Source: Chloroflexota bacterium
GTDB taxonomy: Bacteria; Chloroflexota; Anaerolineae; Anaerolineales; Villigracilaceae
DNA length: 10,000 bases
NCBI GenBank assembly: GCA_020217065.1
Contig: JAIWOB010000017.1
Location: forward strand, 1-10,000
Direction of reading: 5' to 3'
This document shows positions 1-4,792 of this stretch, in pieces (position 1 is the first letter of the stretch; every line of letters begins with the position of its first letter). Below the pieces are notes generated by a model. It did no database searches and had not been told where the DNA came from. It saw nothing but the letters and a program-made list of their open reading frames with translations. Position numbers and translations under genes: made by a program.

Positions 1-1
1 C

Positions 2-517
2 AATCCCATTCAAGACCTTGAACGGCGCACAGGGCGTCATGCGCTGGCGCTGCTTGTATTGTCTTTGACTTGCGCTCCCCTCAACGCCCTTTTCAAATGG
101 AAAGAGCCGCTTAAACATCGCCGCGCCCTGGGTCTATACGCTTTTATGTACGCTGCCGTTCACGTCATCATCTTTGTTGACTTGGACTTCGGACTGGCAT
201 GGAGCAGGCTGCTGGAAGAAATCTTCAATAAGAATTATTTGATAGCGGGAGCAGCCGCCTTTTTTTTACTCGTCCCGCTTGCGATAACCTCCTTCGATGT
301 CTGGAAGACGCGCCTGGGCAAAAACTGGAAGCGGCTGCATCAGACCGTTTATTTCACCGCCCCTCTGGCGGCGCTTCACTACCTGTGGAGCAAAAAAGGC
401 GATATCCTCGCTTTACAGGGGGAAATTCTTCAACCGGCGCTCTATGGGGCGGCGATTCTTCTACTCCTCCTCCTGCGAACGCCCGCCCTGCGAAAGGCTT
501 TTGGCAGAAGCCGCTGA
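2..517 (+). CDS. msrQ: MsrQ-like haem-binding membrane subunit, 5' end cut by window
   Basis: The frame is open from base 2 to the TGA at 515-517, so the gene begins upstream of the window. The first visible residues, NPIQDLERRTGRHAL, match the segment that precedes the second half of the ferric-reductase-like transmembrane domain in MsrQ (YedZ). MsrQ is the b-type-haem inner-membrane protein that passes quinone electrons to MsrP, which repairs oxidised methionine in envelope proteins. Visible family features are RRALGLYAFMYAAVH, then PLAITSFDVWKTRLGKNWKRLH, then ALHYLWSKK. The three histidines in these stretches are the expected haem ligands or their neighbours. Several hydrophobic helices are evident, the last being the Leu-rich run before the basic C-terminus RKAFGRSR. 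The partner msrP would be expected upstream, outside the window. The identification is fairly firm from motif order; the true N-terminus cannot be seen. Confidence 0.87.
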   Translation, partial: NPIQDLERRTGRHALALLVLSLTCAPLNALFKWKEPLKHRRALGLYAFMYAAVHVIIFVDLDFGLAWSRLLEEIFNKNYLIAGAAAFFLLVPLAITSFDVWKTRLGKNWKRLHQTVYFTAPLAALHYLWSKKGDILALQGEILQPALYGAAILLLLLLRTPALRKAFGRSR

Positions 518-556
518 CGGCTGCAAACGAGGGCGGATTTTTTACGCGCGCTTTTA

Positions 557-586
557 TTGACGAGTCTTTGCCCTTCATGGTATCAT
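557..586 (+). promoter_or_regulatory. Extended -10 sigma70-type promoter of the infC operon
   Basis: A TTGACG box (557-562) and a TATCAT box (581-586) are separated by 18 nt, and the -10 is preceded by TGG (578-580), an extended -10 motif. Each hexamer matches the consensus at five of six positions. The start of transcription would fall near 592-594, leaving a leader of about 57 nt before the proposed infC start. Prediction from sequence only. Confidence 0.6.
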
Positions 587-600
587 TCGCCCGCTAAAAA

Positions 601-619
601 CCAGCCTCTGGATGGCTGG
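601..619 (+). promoter_or_regulatory. Hairpin in the infC leader
   Basis: CCAGCC (601-606) and GGCTGG (614-619) form a perfect 6-bp stem with a 7-nt loop. The stem is flanked by AAAAA on the left and ATTTGTTT on the right, giving it a terminator-like look with an interrupted U tract. It starts within about 10 nt of the predicted transcription start and ends 16 nt before the Shine-Dalgarno sequence. Its position suits attenuation or ribosomal-protein control of the operon, but no known L20-leader family could be matched by eye. Confidence 0.4.
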
Positions 620-635
620 ATTTGTTTCATACACC

Positions 636-643
636 AAGAGGAG
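636..643 (+). promoter_or_regulatory. Shine-Dalgarno that sets an AUC start for infC
   Basis: AAGAGGAG at 636-643 is a strong ribosome-binding sequence. Six nucleotides separate it from the ATC codon at 650-652, the normal spacing. No ATG, GTG or TTG is at the right distance in this frame. This decides the proposed infC start. Confidence 0.65.
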
Positions 644-649
644 CAGCAT

Positions 650-1231
650 ATCAGCGCCAACGAATTTCGAGTAAACGAGGGCATCCGCGTCGCGGAGGTC
701 CGGTTGATTGGTCCAGACGGCAGCAATGTGGGCGTCGTGCCAATCCGTCAGGCTTTGCAGATTGCCCGCGACGCCGAGTTGGACCTTGTGGAAGTTTCGC
801 CGGGAGCAAACCCGCCCGTTTGCCGCGTGATGGACTTTGGCAAGTTCATTTACGAAAAGGCGAAGAAAGAACGCGAAGCGAGAAAATCCCAGACGAAAAT
901 TGAAGTCAAGGAAATCCGCCTGCGTCCCAAAACCAACGACGCCCACCGCGGCTTTAAGGTGGACGACGCCCGCCGCTGGTTGACGCAAGGACACAAAGTG
1001 CGCGTCACTATCAAATTCCGAGGGCGCGAGATGGATTACCCCGAATTGGCGCTTGAAGATTTACGCGAAATCGTTCAGGACTTGGTGGATGTGGCGGTTG
1101 TTGAGGTTCCGCCTCAGATGGAAGGGCGCACCATGCTGGTTGTCCTGGCTCCCGCGAAATCCGCAAAGAAGAAGGATAAGGGCGAACAGTCTGAAGCCAG
1201 GGATGCAAGCCCCTCCCCTCAGTCCGCGTAA
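650..1231 (+). CDS. infC: Translation initiation factor IF-3, probable AUC start
   Basis: IF-3 binds the 30S subunit, blocks premature 50S joining and proofreads the start codon and initiator tRNA. The 193-residue product has the family layout. The N-terminal domain carries RVNEGIRVAEVRLIGPDG and the P-I-R-Q-A-L stretch. A charged linker, IYEKAKKEREARKSQTK, follows. The C-terminal domain carries VKEIRLRPKTNDAHRGFKV, then VTIKFRGREMDYPELA. A Lys/Ser-rich tail of about 25 residues follows. The frame stays open upstream to a TTG at 557, but that codon is itself the promoter -35 box and would add 31 unconserved residues. I therefore place the start at ATC 650, just after AAGAGGAG. Rare AUU/AUC/AUA starts are typical of infC and let IF-3 repress its own translation. 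It is the first gene of infC-rpmI-rplT. Function is firm; the start is a strong inference. Confidence 0.93.
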   Translation: MSANEFRVNEGIRVAEVRLIGPDGSNVGVVPIRQALQIARDAELDLVEVSPGANPPVCRVMDFGKFIYEKAKKEREARKSQTKIEVKEIRLRPKTNDAHRGFKVDDARRWLTQGHKVRVTIKFRGREMDYPELALEDLREIVQDLVDVAVVEVPPQMEGRTMLVVLAPAKSAKKKDKGEQSEARDASPSPQSA

Positions 1232-1278
1232 GATTTTTTACGCCGTCTCGATGACCCTTCTTGAAGAACGTTTATCTC

Positions 1279-1300
1279 CTGCGGATAAGTTCATCCGCAG
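1279..1300 (+). promoter_or_regulatory. Hairpin between infC and rpmI
   Basis: CTGCGGAT (1279-1286) and ATCCGCAG (1293-1300) form a perfect 8-bp stem with a 6-nt loop. TTAATTTT follows, then the rpmI ribosome-binding site at 1312-1318. It resembles a weak intrinsic terminator or attenuator, so it could lower or gate read-through from infC into rpmI-rplT. It could also be a processing site. The stem is plain in the sequence; its role is inferred. Confidence 0.5.
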
Positions 1301-1327
1301 TTAATTTTGTGAAAGGAGCGAAAACAA

Positions 1328-1561
1328 ATGCCTCGCAAAGCAAAAGCGTCCGGCAAATTCAAGCTGAAGACCCATAAGGCGACTTCTAAACGGTTTCGCC
1401 TGACCGGTTCAGGCATTCTGGTGCGGACCAAAGGCGGTAAGAGCCACCTGCGCCGCCGCACGTCGGACCGCACCAAGGCGTTATTCACCGAAATGGTGGC
1501 AGTGCAGGGTCGCAAGTTCGTCAAACGCATCAAGCGCCTTGCTCCGAATATGGAGGAATAA
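1328..1561 (+). CDS. rpmI: 50S ribosomal protein L35
   Basis: L35 is a small basic protein of the large ribosomal subunit. The product opens with MPRKAKASGKFKLKTHKATSKRF and continues RLTGSGILVRTKGGKSHLRR, which is the L35 signature (K-hydrophobic-KTHKA-KRF, then G-K-h-R---G--H). At 77 residues it is longer than the usual 64-66. The extra length is at the C-terminus, where FVKRIKRLAPNMEE runs past the usual end. GGAG at 1315-1318 lies 9 nt before the ATG. It sits 96 nt after infC and 103 nt before rplT. Both gaps are longer than needed and each contains a hairpin. Confidence 0.93.
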   Translation: MPRKAKASGKFKLKTHKATSKRFRLTGSGILVRTKGGKSHLRRRTSDRTKALFTEMVAVQGRKFVKRIKRLAPNMEE

Positions 1562-1587
1562 TTTCTTCCGGTTGTCGAATTCGTTTT

Positions 1588-1614
1588 AGTTGCGGCTTTC
1601 GGGTGTACGCAACT
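1588..1614 (+). promoter_or_regulatory. Hairpin between rpmI and rplT
   Basis: AGTTGCG (1588-1594) pairs perfectly with CGCAACT (1608-1614) around a 13-nt loop. It is followed by a GC-rich stretch in which CGACGCC occurs twice (1618-1624 and 1635-1641), and then by the rplT ribosome-binding site AGGAGG (1653-1658). No U tract follows, so it is not an intrinsic terminator. An L20-binding mRNA structure that mimics rRNA would be a reasonable hypothesis, unproven here. Confidence 0.4.
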
Positions 1615-1664
1615 GGCGACGCCAAATAGCGCGCCGACGCCCGTGAGTTTGCAGGAGGTAAAAA

Positions 1665-2006
1665 ATGCGCGTAAAGGGAGGCCCCCAGGGGCATCTGCGT
1701 CATAAGAAGGTTTTGAAGTTTACAAAAGGTCAGCGCGGCGCGAAACACCTGCTTTTCAAGCGCGCCAATGAAGCCATGCTGAAAAGCCTGTGGTATGCGA
1801 CCCGCGACCGCCGCGTCCGCAAACGCGACCTGCGCAAGCTGTGGATTGCCCGCATCAACGCCGCCGCCCGTCTGAACGGAACGACCTACAGCAGGCTGGT
1901 GTCGGCGATGAAGAAGGCGAACATCGAGCTCAATCGCAAGATGCTTGCCGACATCGCAGTGCGAAATCCGCAGGCGTTCGCCGCGGTTGTGGCAAAGACT
2001 AGATAG
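1665..2006 (+). CDS. rplT: 50S ribosomal protein L20
   Basis: L20 binds 23S rRNA early in 50S assembly and, in several bacteria, represses its own operon by binding the mRNA. The 113-residue product has the family core [16 protein letters not shown], then [25 protein letters not shown], then [24 protein letters not shown]. The N-terminus is a little shorter than the common MARVKRG... form and begins [17 protein letters not shown] at 1653-1658 lies 6 nt before the ATG, an ideal site and the best in the operon. It is the last gene of infC-rpmI-rplT; the stop is followed 7 nt later by a long palindrome. Confidence 0.95.
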   Translation: MRVKGGPQGHLRHKKVLKFTKGQRGAKHLLFKRANEAMLKSLWYATRDRRVRKRDLRKLWIARINAAARLNGTTYSRLVSAMKKANIELNRKMLADIAVRNPQAFAAVVAKTR

Positions 2007-2013
2007 AAATTCG

Positions 2014-2040
2014 GTAGGTCACGCTTCAAGCGTGACCTAC
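2014..2040 (+). repeat. Perfect 11-bp palindromic stem-loop after rplT
   Basis: GTAGGTCACGC (2014-2024) and GCGTGACCTAC (2030-2040) form a perfect 11-bp stem with the 5-nt loop TTCAA. It could end or protect the infC-rpmI-rplT mRNA, but no U tract follows on either strand, so it is not a classical intrinsic terminator. A dispersed palindromic (REP-like) repeat is an equally good reading. The right arm also contains the possible -35 box of the next gene. Confidence 0.6.
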
Positions 2041-2060
2041 AACTTTAACGGGGGTAAAAT
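2032..2060 (+). promoter_or_regulatory. Promoter of the macro-domain gene, probably leaderless
   Basis: TAAAAT (2055-2060) is a good -10 box. GTGACC (2032-2037), four of six matches to TTGACA, lies exactly 17 nt upstream within the right arm of the palindrome. The ATG begins 6 nt after the -10, so the transcript would start at or next to the start codon. No Shine-Dalgarno at normal spacing is present. Confidence 0.45.
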
Positions 2061-2066
2061 AAAACC

Positions 2067-2633
2067 ATGAACGCCATTCTAAAAGAACGTATTTTCCCAA
2101 CTGGGCAGTCCCTGCAAATGGTTAAAGGCGACATCACCCTTGAGGCGGTGGATGCGATTGTCAACGCGGCGAACGAACATTTGCAACACGGCGGCGGCGT
2201 GGCTTGGGCGATTGTGCGGCGCGGCGGGGATGTGATTCAAAAGGAAAGCGACCAGTGGATTCGTCAACACGGGACCGTTTCTCACGCGAACCCTGCCTGG
2301 ACTTCGGGCGGGTCGCTGCCTGCGAAGTACGTGATTCACGCTGTGGGTCCCGTCTGGGGCGACGGCGATGAGGACAAAAAACTTGCAGACGCGGTCGCAG
2401 GCTCCCTGCGCGTGGCGGACGAATTGAAATGCGAGTCCATTTCCATGCCAGCCATCTCGACGGGAATTTTCGGCTTCCCCAAAGAACGCGCGGCGGGAAT
2501 TATCTTCTCCGCCATCGAAAAATACTTTGCCAGCGCGCCGCCTCAAACCTTGAAAACTGTCCGCATTGTGTTGTTCGATGAACCGACCATTAGAGTTTTC
2601 CTTGATAAATGGAACATGGCTAACGCTTCCTGA
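2067..2633 (+). CDS. Macro-domain (ADP-ribose-binding) protein, Af1521-like
   Basis: Macro domains bind ADP-ribose, and many remove it from proteins or hydrolyse ADP-ribose derivatives. The 188-residue protein is a single macro domain. GDIT (21-24) holds the Asp that contacts adenine, followed by VNAAN (32-36), the glycine loop HGGGVA (41-46), YVIHAVGP (88-95) and the second phosphate loop AISTGIFGFP (129-138). HGGGVAWAI resembles the archaeal Af1521 type more than the MacroD type, which usually has GGGGVDGAI; the exact substrate cannot be read from this. There is no signal peptide, so it should be cytosolic. It stands alone: no ART toxin, sirtuin or lipoate gene adjoins it, and its own promoter separates it from rplT. 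Domain call firm; catalytic activity inferred. Confidence 0.9.
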   Translation: MNAILKERIFPTGQSLQMVKGDITLEAVDAIVNAANEHLQHGGGVAWAIVRRGGDVIQKESDQWIRQHGTVSHANPAWTSGGSLPAKYVIHAVGPVWGDGDEDKKLADAVAGSLRVADELKCESISMPAISTGIFGFPKERAAGIIFSAIEKYFASAPPQTLKTVRIVLFDEPTIRVFLDKWNMANAS

Positions 2634-2666
2634 TATCCATTTCCGTTTTCATTAACCATGTTCCAT
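2609..2666. repeat. 15-bp near-perfect inverted repeat over the macro-gene stop
   Basis: Arms at 2609-2623 and 2652-2666 match with a single mismatch; the core ATGGAACATGG / CCATGTTCCAT is perfect. The left arm codes for the last residues of the macro protein. The right arm lies just before the next start codon. The 28-nt loop contains the stop codon. There is no U tract, so this is not a standard terminator. It could fold over the start region of the methyltransferase mRNA. Confidence 0.5.
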
Positions 2667-2676
2667 CGCCCATGAT
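2656..2676 (+). repeat. Three CCATNNN heptamers at the methyltransferase start
   Basis: Three units beginning CCAT occur at 2656, 2663 and 2670 with an exact 7-bp period. The third contains the ATG start codon at 2672. This is the first of several 7-bp periodic tracts in this gene pair. With only three units the signal is weak by itself. Confidence 0.35.
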
Positions 2677-3448
2677 TACTTCTCCCCACAACCCAAAACT
2701 AAAACTCATCCGCGCCTTGCAGGGACGGGCGAAGGAACGCCGCGAGGCAGGAGCCTTTGTGGCGGATGGAGTGCGTTTGGTGGAAGATGCGATAAACGCT
2801 GATTGGAAATTTCGTTTTGCGTTATTCGACGAGACTTTGAGCGAAAGAGGAAGGTCGCAAGTCGAAGGTCTAAAGTCGCGCGGCGTGGAGGTTGAAGCAG
2901 TCTCCGCCAGCCTGATGAAGTCGTTGAGCGAGACCGAAACCCCGCAAGGGATTCTTGCCGTCCTCGAACTTATCCAATTACCAATCGCTAATTACCCCAA
3001 CTTCATCCTCATCCCCGACCAAATCCGCGACCCCGGCAACCTCGGCGCTCTCCTGCGGACTGCGGCTGCGGCTGGCGTGCAGGCGGTTTTGCTTCCGCCT
3101 GAGACAACGGACGCGTTTGCGCCGAAAGTCGTCCGCGCTGGGATGGGAGCGCATTTTCGGCTGCCGATTCGTTCGATGACTTGGGAGGAGATTGGGCGAT
3201 TCTGCGAGTCGGCGAGTCTGCGAATCTGTCTGGCGGACATGGACGGGCAATCCTGCTGGGAGACCGATTTGCGTCAGCCTGTCGCTCTGGTCATCGGCGG
3301 CGAGGCGGACGGAGCGAGCGAGTCCGCGCGGAAGTTGGCGCATCAGAAAATCGGCATCCCGATGAGCGGGGACATGGAATCCCTGAATGCGGGCGTGGCG
3401 GGGTCTGTGTTGATGTTTGAGGTCGTGAGACAACGTTTAAACCTGTAA
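2672..3448 (+). CDS. SpoU/TrmH-family RNA 2'-O-methyltransferase
   Basis: This family transfers a methyl group from S-adenosylmethionine to a ribose 2'-OH of rRNA or tRNA using a knotted SPOUT fold. The 258-residue protein has an N-terminal substrate-binding domain starting MITSPHNPKLKLIRAL and containing the AFVADGVRLVEDA stretch. A linker near residue 105 leads to the methylase domain. Motif 1 is DPGNLGALLRTA (120-131) with the key Asn123 and Arg129. Motif 2 is VIGGEADG (207-214), where most members have GNEG. Motif 3 is IPMSGDMESLNAGVA (229-243). The target base cannot be told from sequence; RlmB-like 23S rRNA activity is one option. No Shine-Dalgarno is visible before ATG 2672. The reading frame contains three short tandem repeats (near residues 60-69, 101-110 and 175-186) and ends in a fourth. 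DUF711 follows 25 nt downstream. Confidence 0.9.
   Translation: MITSPHNPKLKLIRALQGRAKERREAGAFVADGVRLVEDAINADWKFRFALFDETLSERGRSQVEGLKSRGVEVEAVSASLMKSLSETETPQGILAVLELIQLPIANYPNFILIPDQIRDPGNLGALLRTAAAAGVQAVLLPPETTDAFAPKVVRAGMGAHFRLPIRSMTWEEIGRFCESASLRICLADMDGQSCWETDLRQPVALVIGGEADGASESARKLAHQKIGIPMSGDMESLNAGVAGSVLMFEVVRQRLNL
2851..2878 (+). repeat. Heptamer tandem repeat (AARGTCG)x4 in coding sequence
   Basis: Four degenerate 7-bp units of consensus AARGTCG lie end to end at 2851, 2858, 2865 and 2872. They code for about ten residues (GRSQVEGLKS) in the N-terminal domain of the methyltransferase. The total of 28 bp is not a multiple of three, yet the frame is intact. Confidence 0.6.
2974..3001 (+). 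repeat. Heptamer tract of CCAATTA type in coding sequence
   Basis: Units at 2974, 2981, 2988 and 2995 have a 7-bp period; the first three are CCAATTA, CCAATCG and CTAATTA, and the fourth is degraded. The tract codes for LPIANYPN, at the junction of the two methyltransferase domains. The same CCAATTA unit recurs in the DUF711 gene at 4142-4148. Confidence 0.5.
3196..3227 (+). repeat. Octamer tandem repeat (GCGARTCK)x4 in coding sequence
   Basis: Four 8-bp units start at 3196, 3204, 3212 and 3220. All share GCGA, then a purine or T, then TC and T or G. They code for residues 175-186 of the methyltransferase, between motifs 1 and 2. The total of 32 bp is not a multiple of three. Confidence 0.6.
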
Positions 3449-3461
3449 ACGTTCAAACCTG
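3433..3461 (+). repeat. Direct repeat ACGTTYAAACCTG spanning the methyltransferase stop
   Basis: Copies at 3433-3445 and 3449-3461 differ at one base of 13. The first copy supplies the last codons (R-L-N-L) of the methyltransferase, the TAA stop lies between the copies, and the second lies in the gap before the DUF711 gene. Confidence 0.5.
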
Positions 3462-3473
3462 CGTCGAGGCGAA

Positions 3474-4691
3474 ATGAAAATCCGTTCCATCACCTATTTT
3501 TGCAATCCCAAATATCCTCTTGACGAAACCGTCTTGCGAAAGGCTGGCGAATTCCTTGCGAACGCCAAGTCCGCCTATGAAGCGGCTGGGTACGAAGTGC
3601 AGACCACACGCCTGGCGACGATTCCGTTTCCAAAATTGTTGAATGGCAAAGCGAGTCGGCTTCCGCCACTGGCGGAGAAACTCTCTGGAATGTTGAAGCA
3701 AATTGGGCTGGCGTATGCCGCTCTCGGTCCCGCGTTGATTGAGTTCCCCGAAAGTTACGCCGTCATCCCCGACGCCATCGCAGCGGGAGAAAATATCTTC
3801 TTCGGCGGGGTCATGGCGGACAAGGCGAACGGCGTTTCGATGAAGGCGGTTAAGGCTTGCGCGGAGATTATTCAGCGGGCGTCCACCATCCAGCCGAACG
3901 GCTTTGCTAATTTGAACTTTGCCGCGCTGGCGAATGTCAAAGCCAACGCGCCGTTTTTTCCCGCCGCCTATCACGACGCGGACGCGCCCGCTTTTGCGGT
4001 TGCCGTTGAATCAGCCGATTTGGCGATTGAGGCGTTTAATGGACGACGGACGATGGACGACGGACGACGAGCGTTGATTTCAGAGATTACTAAACACGGA
4101 CAAGCCGTTGCAAAAACCGCCCAATCCCTCATTGCCAATTCCCAATTACCCGTTTTCAAAGGCGTTGACTTTTCCCTCGCCCCCTTCCCCGATGACGCGC
4201 ATTCGCTTGGCGGCGCAGTCGAAGCGCTGGGCGTGACCAAAGTCGGCTTGCACGGCTCGCTTGCCGCCGCCGCGATTCTTACTGAAGCCGTGGACCGCGC
4301 CGATTTTCCGCACACGGGCTTCAGCGGATTCATGCAGCCTGTCCTCGAAGATTCGATATTAGCGAAACGCGCCGCCGAAGGTACGTTGACTGTGAAAGAC
4401 GCCTTGCTCTACTCTGCGGTCTGCGGCACGGGATTGGACACCGTCCCGTTGGCGGGCGACGTAACCGCCGAGCGCTTGACCCCGCTGCTGCTGGATTTGT
4501 CCGCGCTGGCGCTGCGGCTGGACAAACCGCTCACGGCAAGGCTGATGCCCATTCCCGGCAAACAGGCTGGGGATGTCACCGAGTTCGATTTCGGGTTCTT
4601 CGCCAACAGCCGAGTCATGGCTTTGGAGTCCGCGCCGCTCAATCTTCCGCTGGGCGGGGATGAGGCTTTTTCGTTGAACGTTAAACGTTAG
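3474..4691 (+). CDS. DUF711 family protein
   Basis: The 405-residue product matches the DUF711 (UPF0210-like) family over its whole length; the family's biochemical role is unknown to me. Recognisable stretches are MKIRSITYFCNPKYPLDE at the start, IPDAIAAGENIFFGGVMA near residues 100-117, FPAAYHD near 161-167, VDFSLAPFPDDAHSLGGAVE, and the strongly conserved DFPHTGFSGFMQPVLEDSILAKR, then YSAVCGTGLDTVPLAGD. There is no signal peptide or membrane helix, so it is probably cytosolic. A weak GAGG (3466-3469) lies 4 nt before the ATG, 25 nt after the methyltransferase stop, so the two genes are probably co-transcribed. Two heptamer tandem repeats code for residues near 190-199 (NGRRTMDDGR) and 216-228, and the stop lies in a third. 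No clear + strand terminator follows. Confidence 0.85.
   Translation: MKIRSITYFCNPKYPLDETVLRKAGEFLANAKSAYEAAGYEVQTTRLATIPFPKLLNGKASRLPPLAEKLSGMLKQIGLAYAALGPALIEFPESYAVIPDAIAAGENIFFGGVMADKANGVSMKAVKACAEIIQRASTIQPNGFANLNFAALANVKANAPFFPAAYHDADAPAFAVAVESADLAIEAFNGRRTMDDGRRALISEITKHGQAVAKTAQSLIANSQLPVFKGVDFSLAPFPDDAHSLGGAVEALGVTKVGLHGSLAAAAILTEAVDRADFPHTGFSGFMQPVLEDSILAKRAAEGTLTVKDALLYSAVCGTGLDTVPLAGDVTAERLTPLLLDLSALALRLDKPLTARLMPIPGKQAGDVTEFDFGFFANSRVMALESAPLNLPLGGDEAFSLNVKR
4041..4068 (+). repeat. Heptamer tandem repeat (GGACGAY)x4 in DUF711
   Basis: Units at 4041, 4048, 4055 and 4062 are GGACGAC, GGACGAT, GGACGAC and GGACGAC. This is the cleanest array in the window, with one variable base in 28. 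It codes for the charged GRRTMDDGRR segment of the DUF711 protein without breaking the frame. Confidence 0.75.
4121..4148 (+). repeat. Heptamer tract (CCAATNN) in DUF711
   Basis: Units at 4121 (CCAATCC), 4128 (CTCATTG), 4135 (CCAATTC) and 4142 (CCAATTA) keep a strict 7-bp period. They code for part of AQSLIANSQLPV. The unit is shared with the tract at 2974-3001 in the neighbouring gene. Confidence 0.55.
4677..4690 (+). repeat. Tandem AACGTTA x2 at the DUF711 stop
   Basis: Two perfect copies of AACGTTA (4677-4683 and 4684-4690) code for the last residues (N-V-K-R) and the first two bases of the TAG stop. A related AACGTT element also sits at the stop codon of the preceding methyltransferase gene. 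Confidence 0.45.
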
Positions 4692-4757
4692 CCTTTCCAG
4701 CCAATATTCGCCCGCGCCGCCTTCGCGCTTCATCCGTTGAGGCGCTGAGACGCCGAG

Positions 4758-4792
4758 AAAAAACCCGCGCTTCCGTGGCTCAGCGGTGGGTT
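4758..4792 (-). terminator. Intrinsic terminator of the FmdB-like gene
   Basis: On the - strand a stem of about 10 bp with one bulged base forms between 4782-4792 and 4762-4771 and is followed by six Ts (4763-4758). The stem begins within the stop codon of the FmdB-like gene. On the + strand there is no T run after the stem, so it is not a good terminator for DUF711, although the hairpin is shared. Confidence 0.7.

Noticed and set aside
509..543. Terminator at the end of msrQ
   Set aside because: A 5-bp stem (509-522) overlaps the stop codon but the T run is at 538-543, about 15 nt away, too far for an intrinsic terminator.
557..649. Longer infC from TTG 557
   Set aside because: The codon lies in the predicted -35 box, lacks a ribosome-binding site, and would add 31 residues absent from IF-3 proteins.
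2079..2546. Antisense ORF across the macro gene
   Set aside because: No recognisable domain or ribosome-binding site; it mirrors codon usage of the real gene.
2851..4148. Microrepeats as a CRISPR array
   Set aside because: Units are only 7-8 bp, directly tandem with no spacers, and lie inside intact reading frames.
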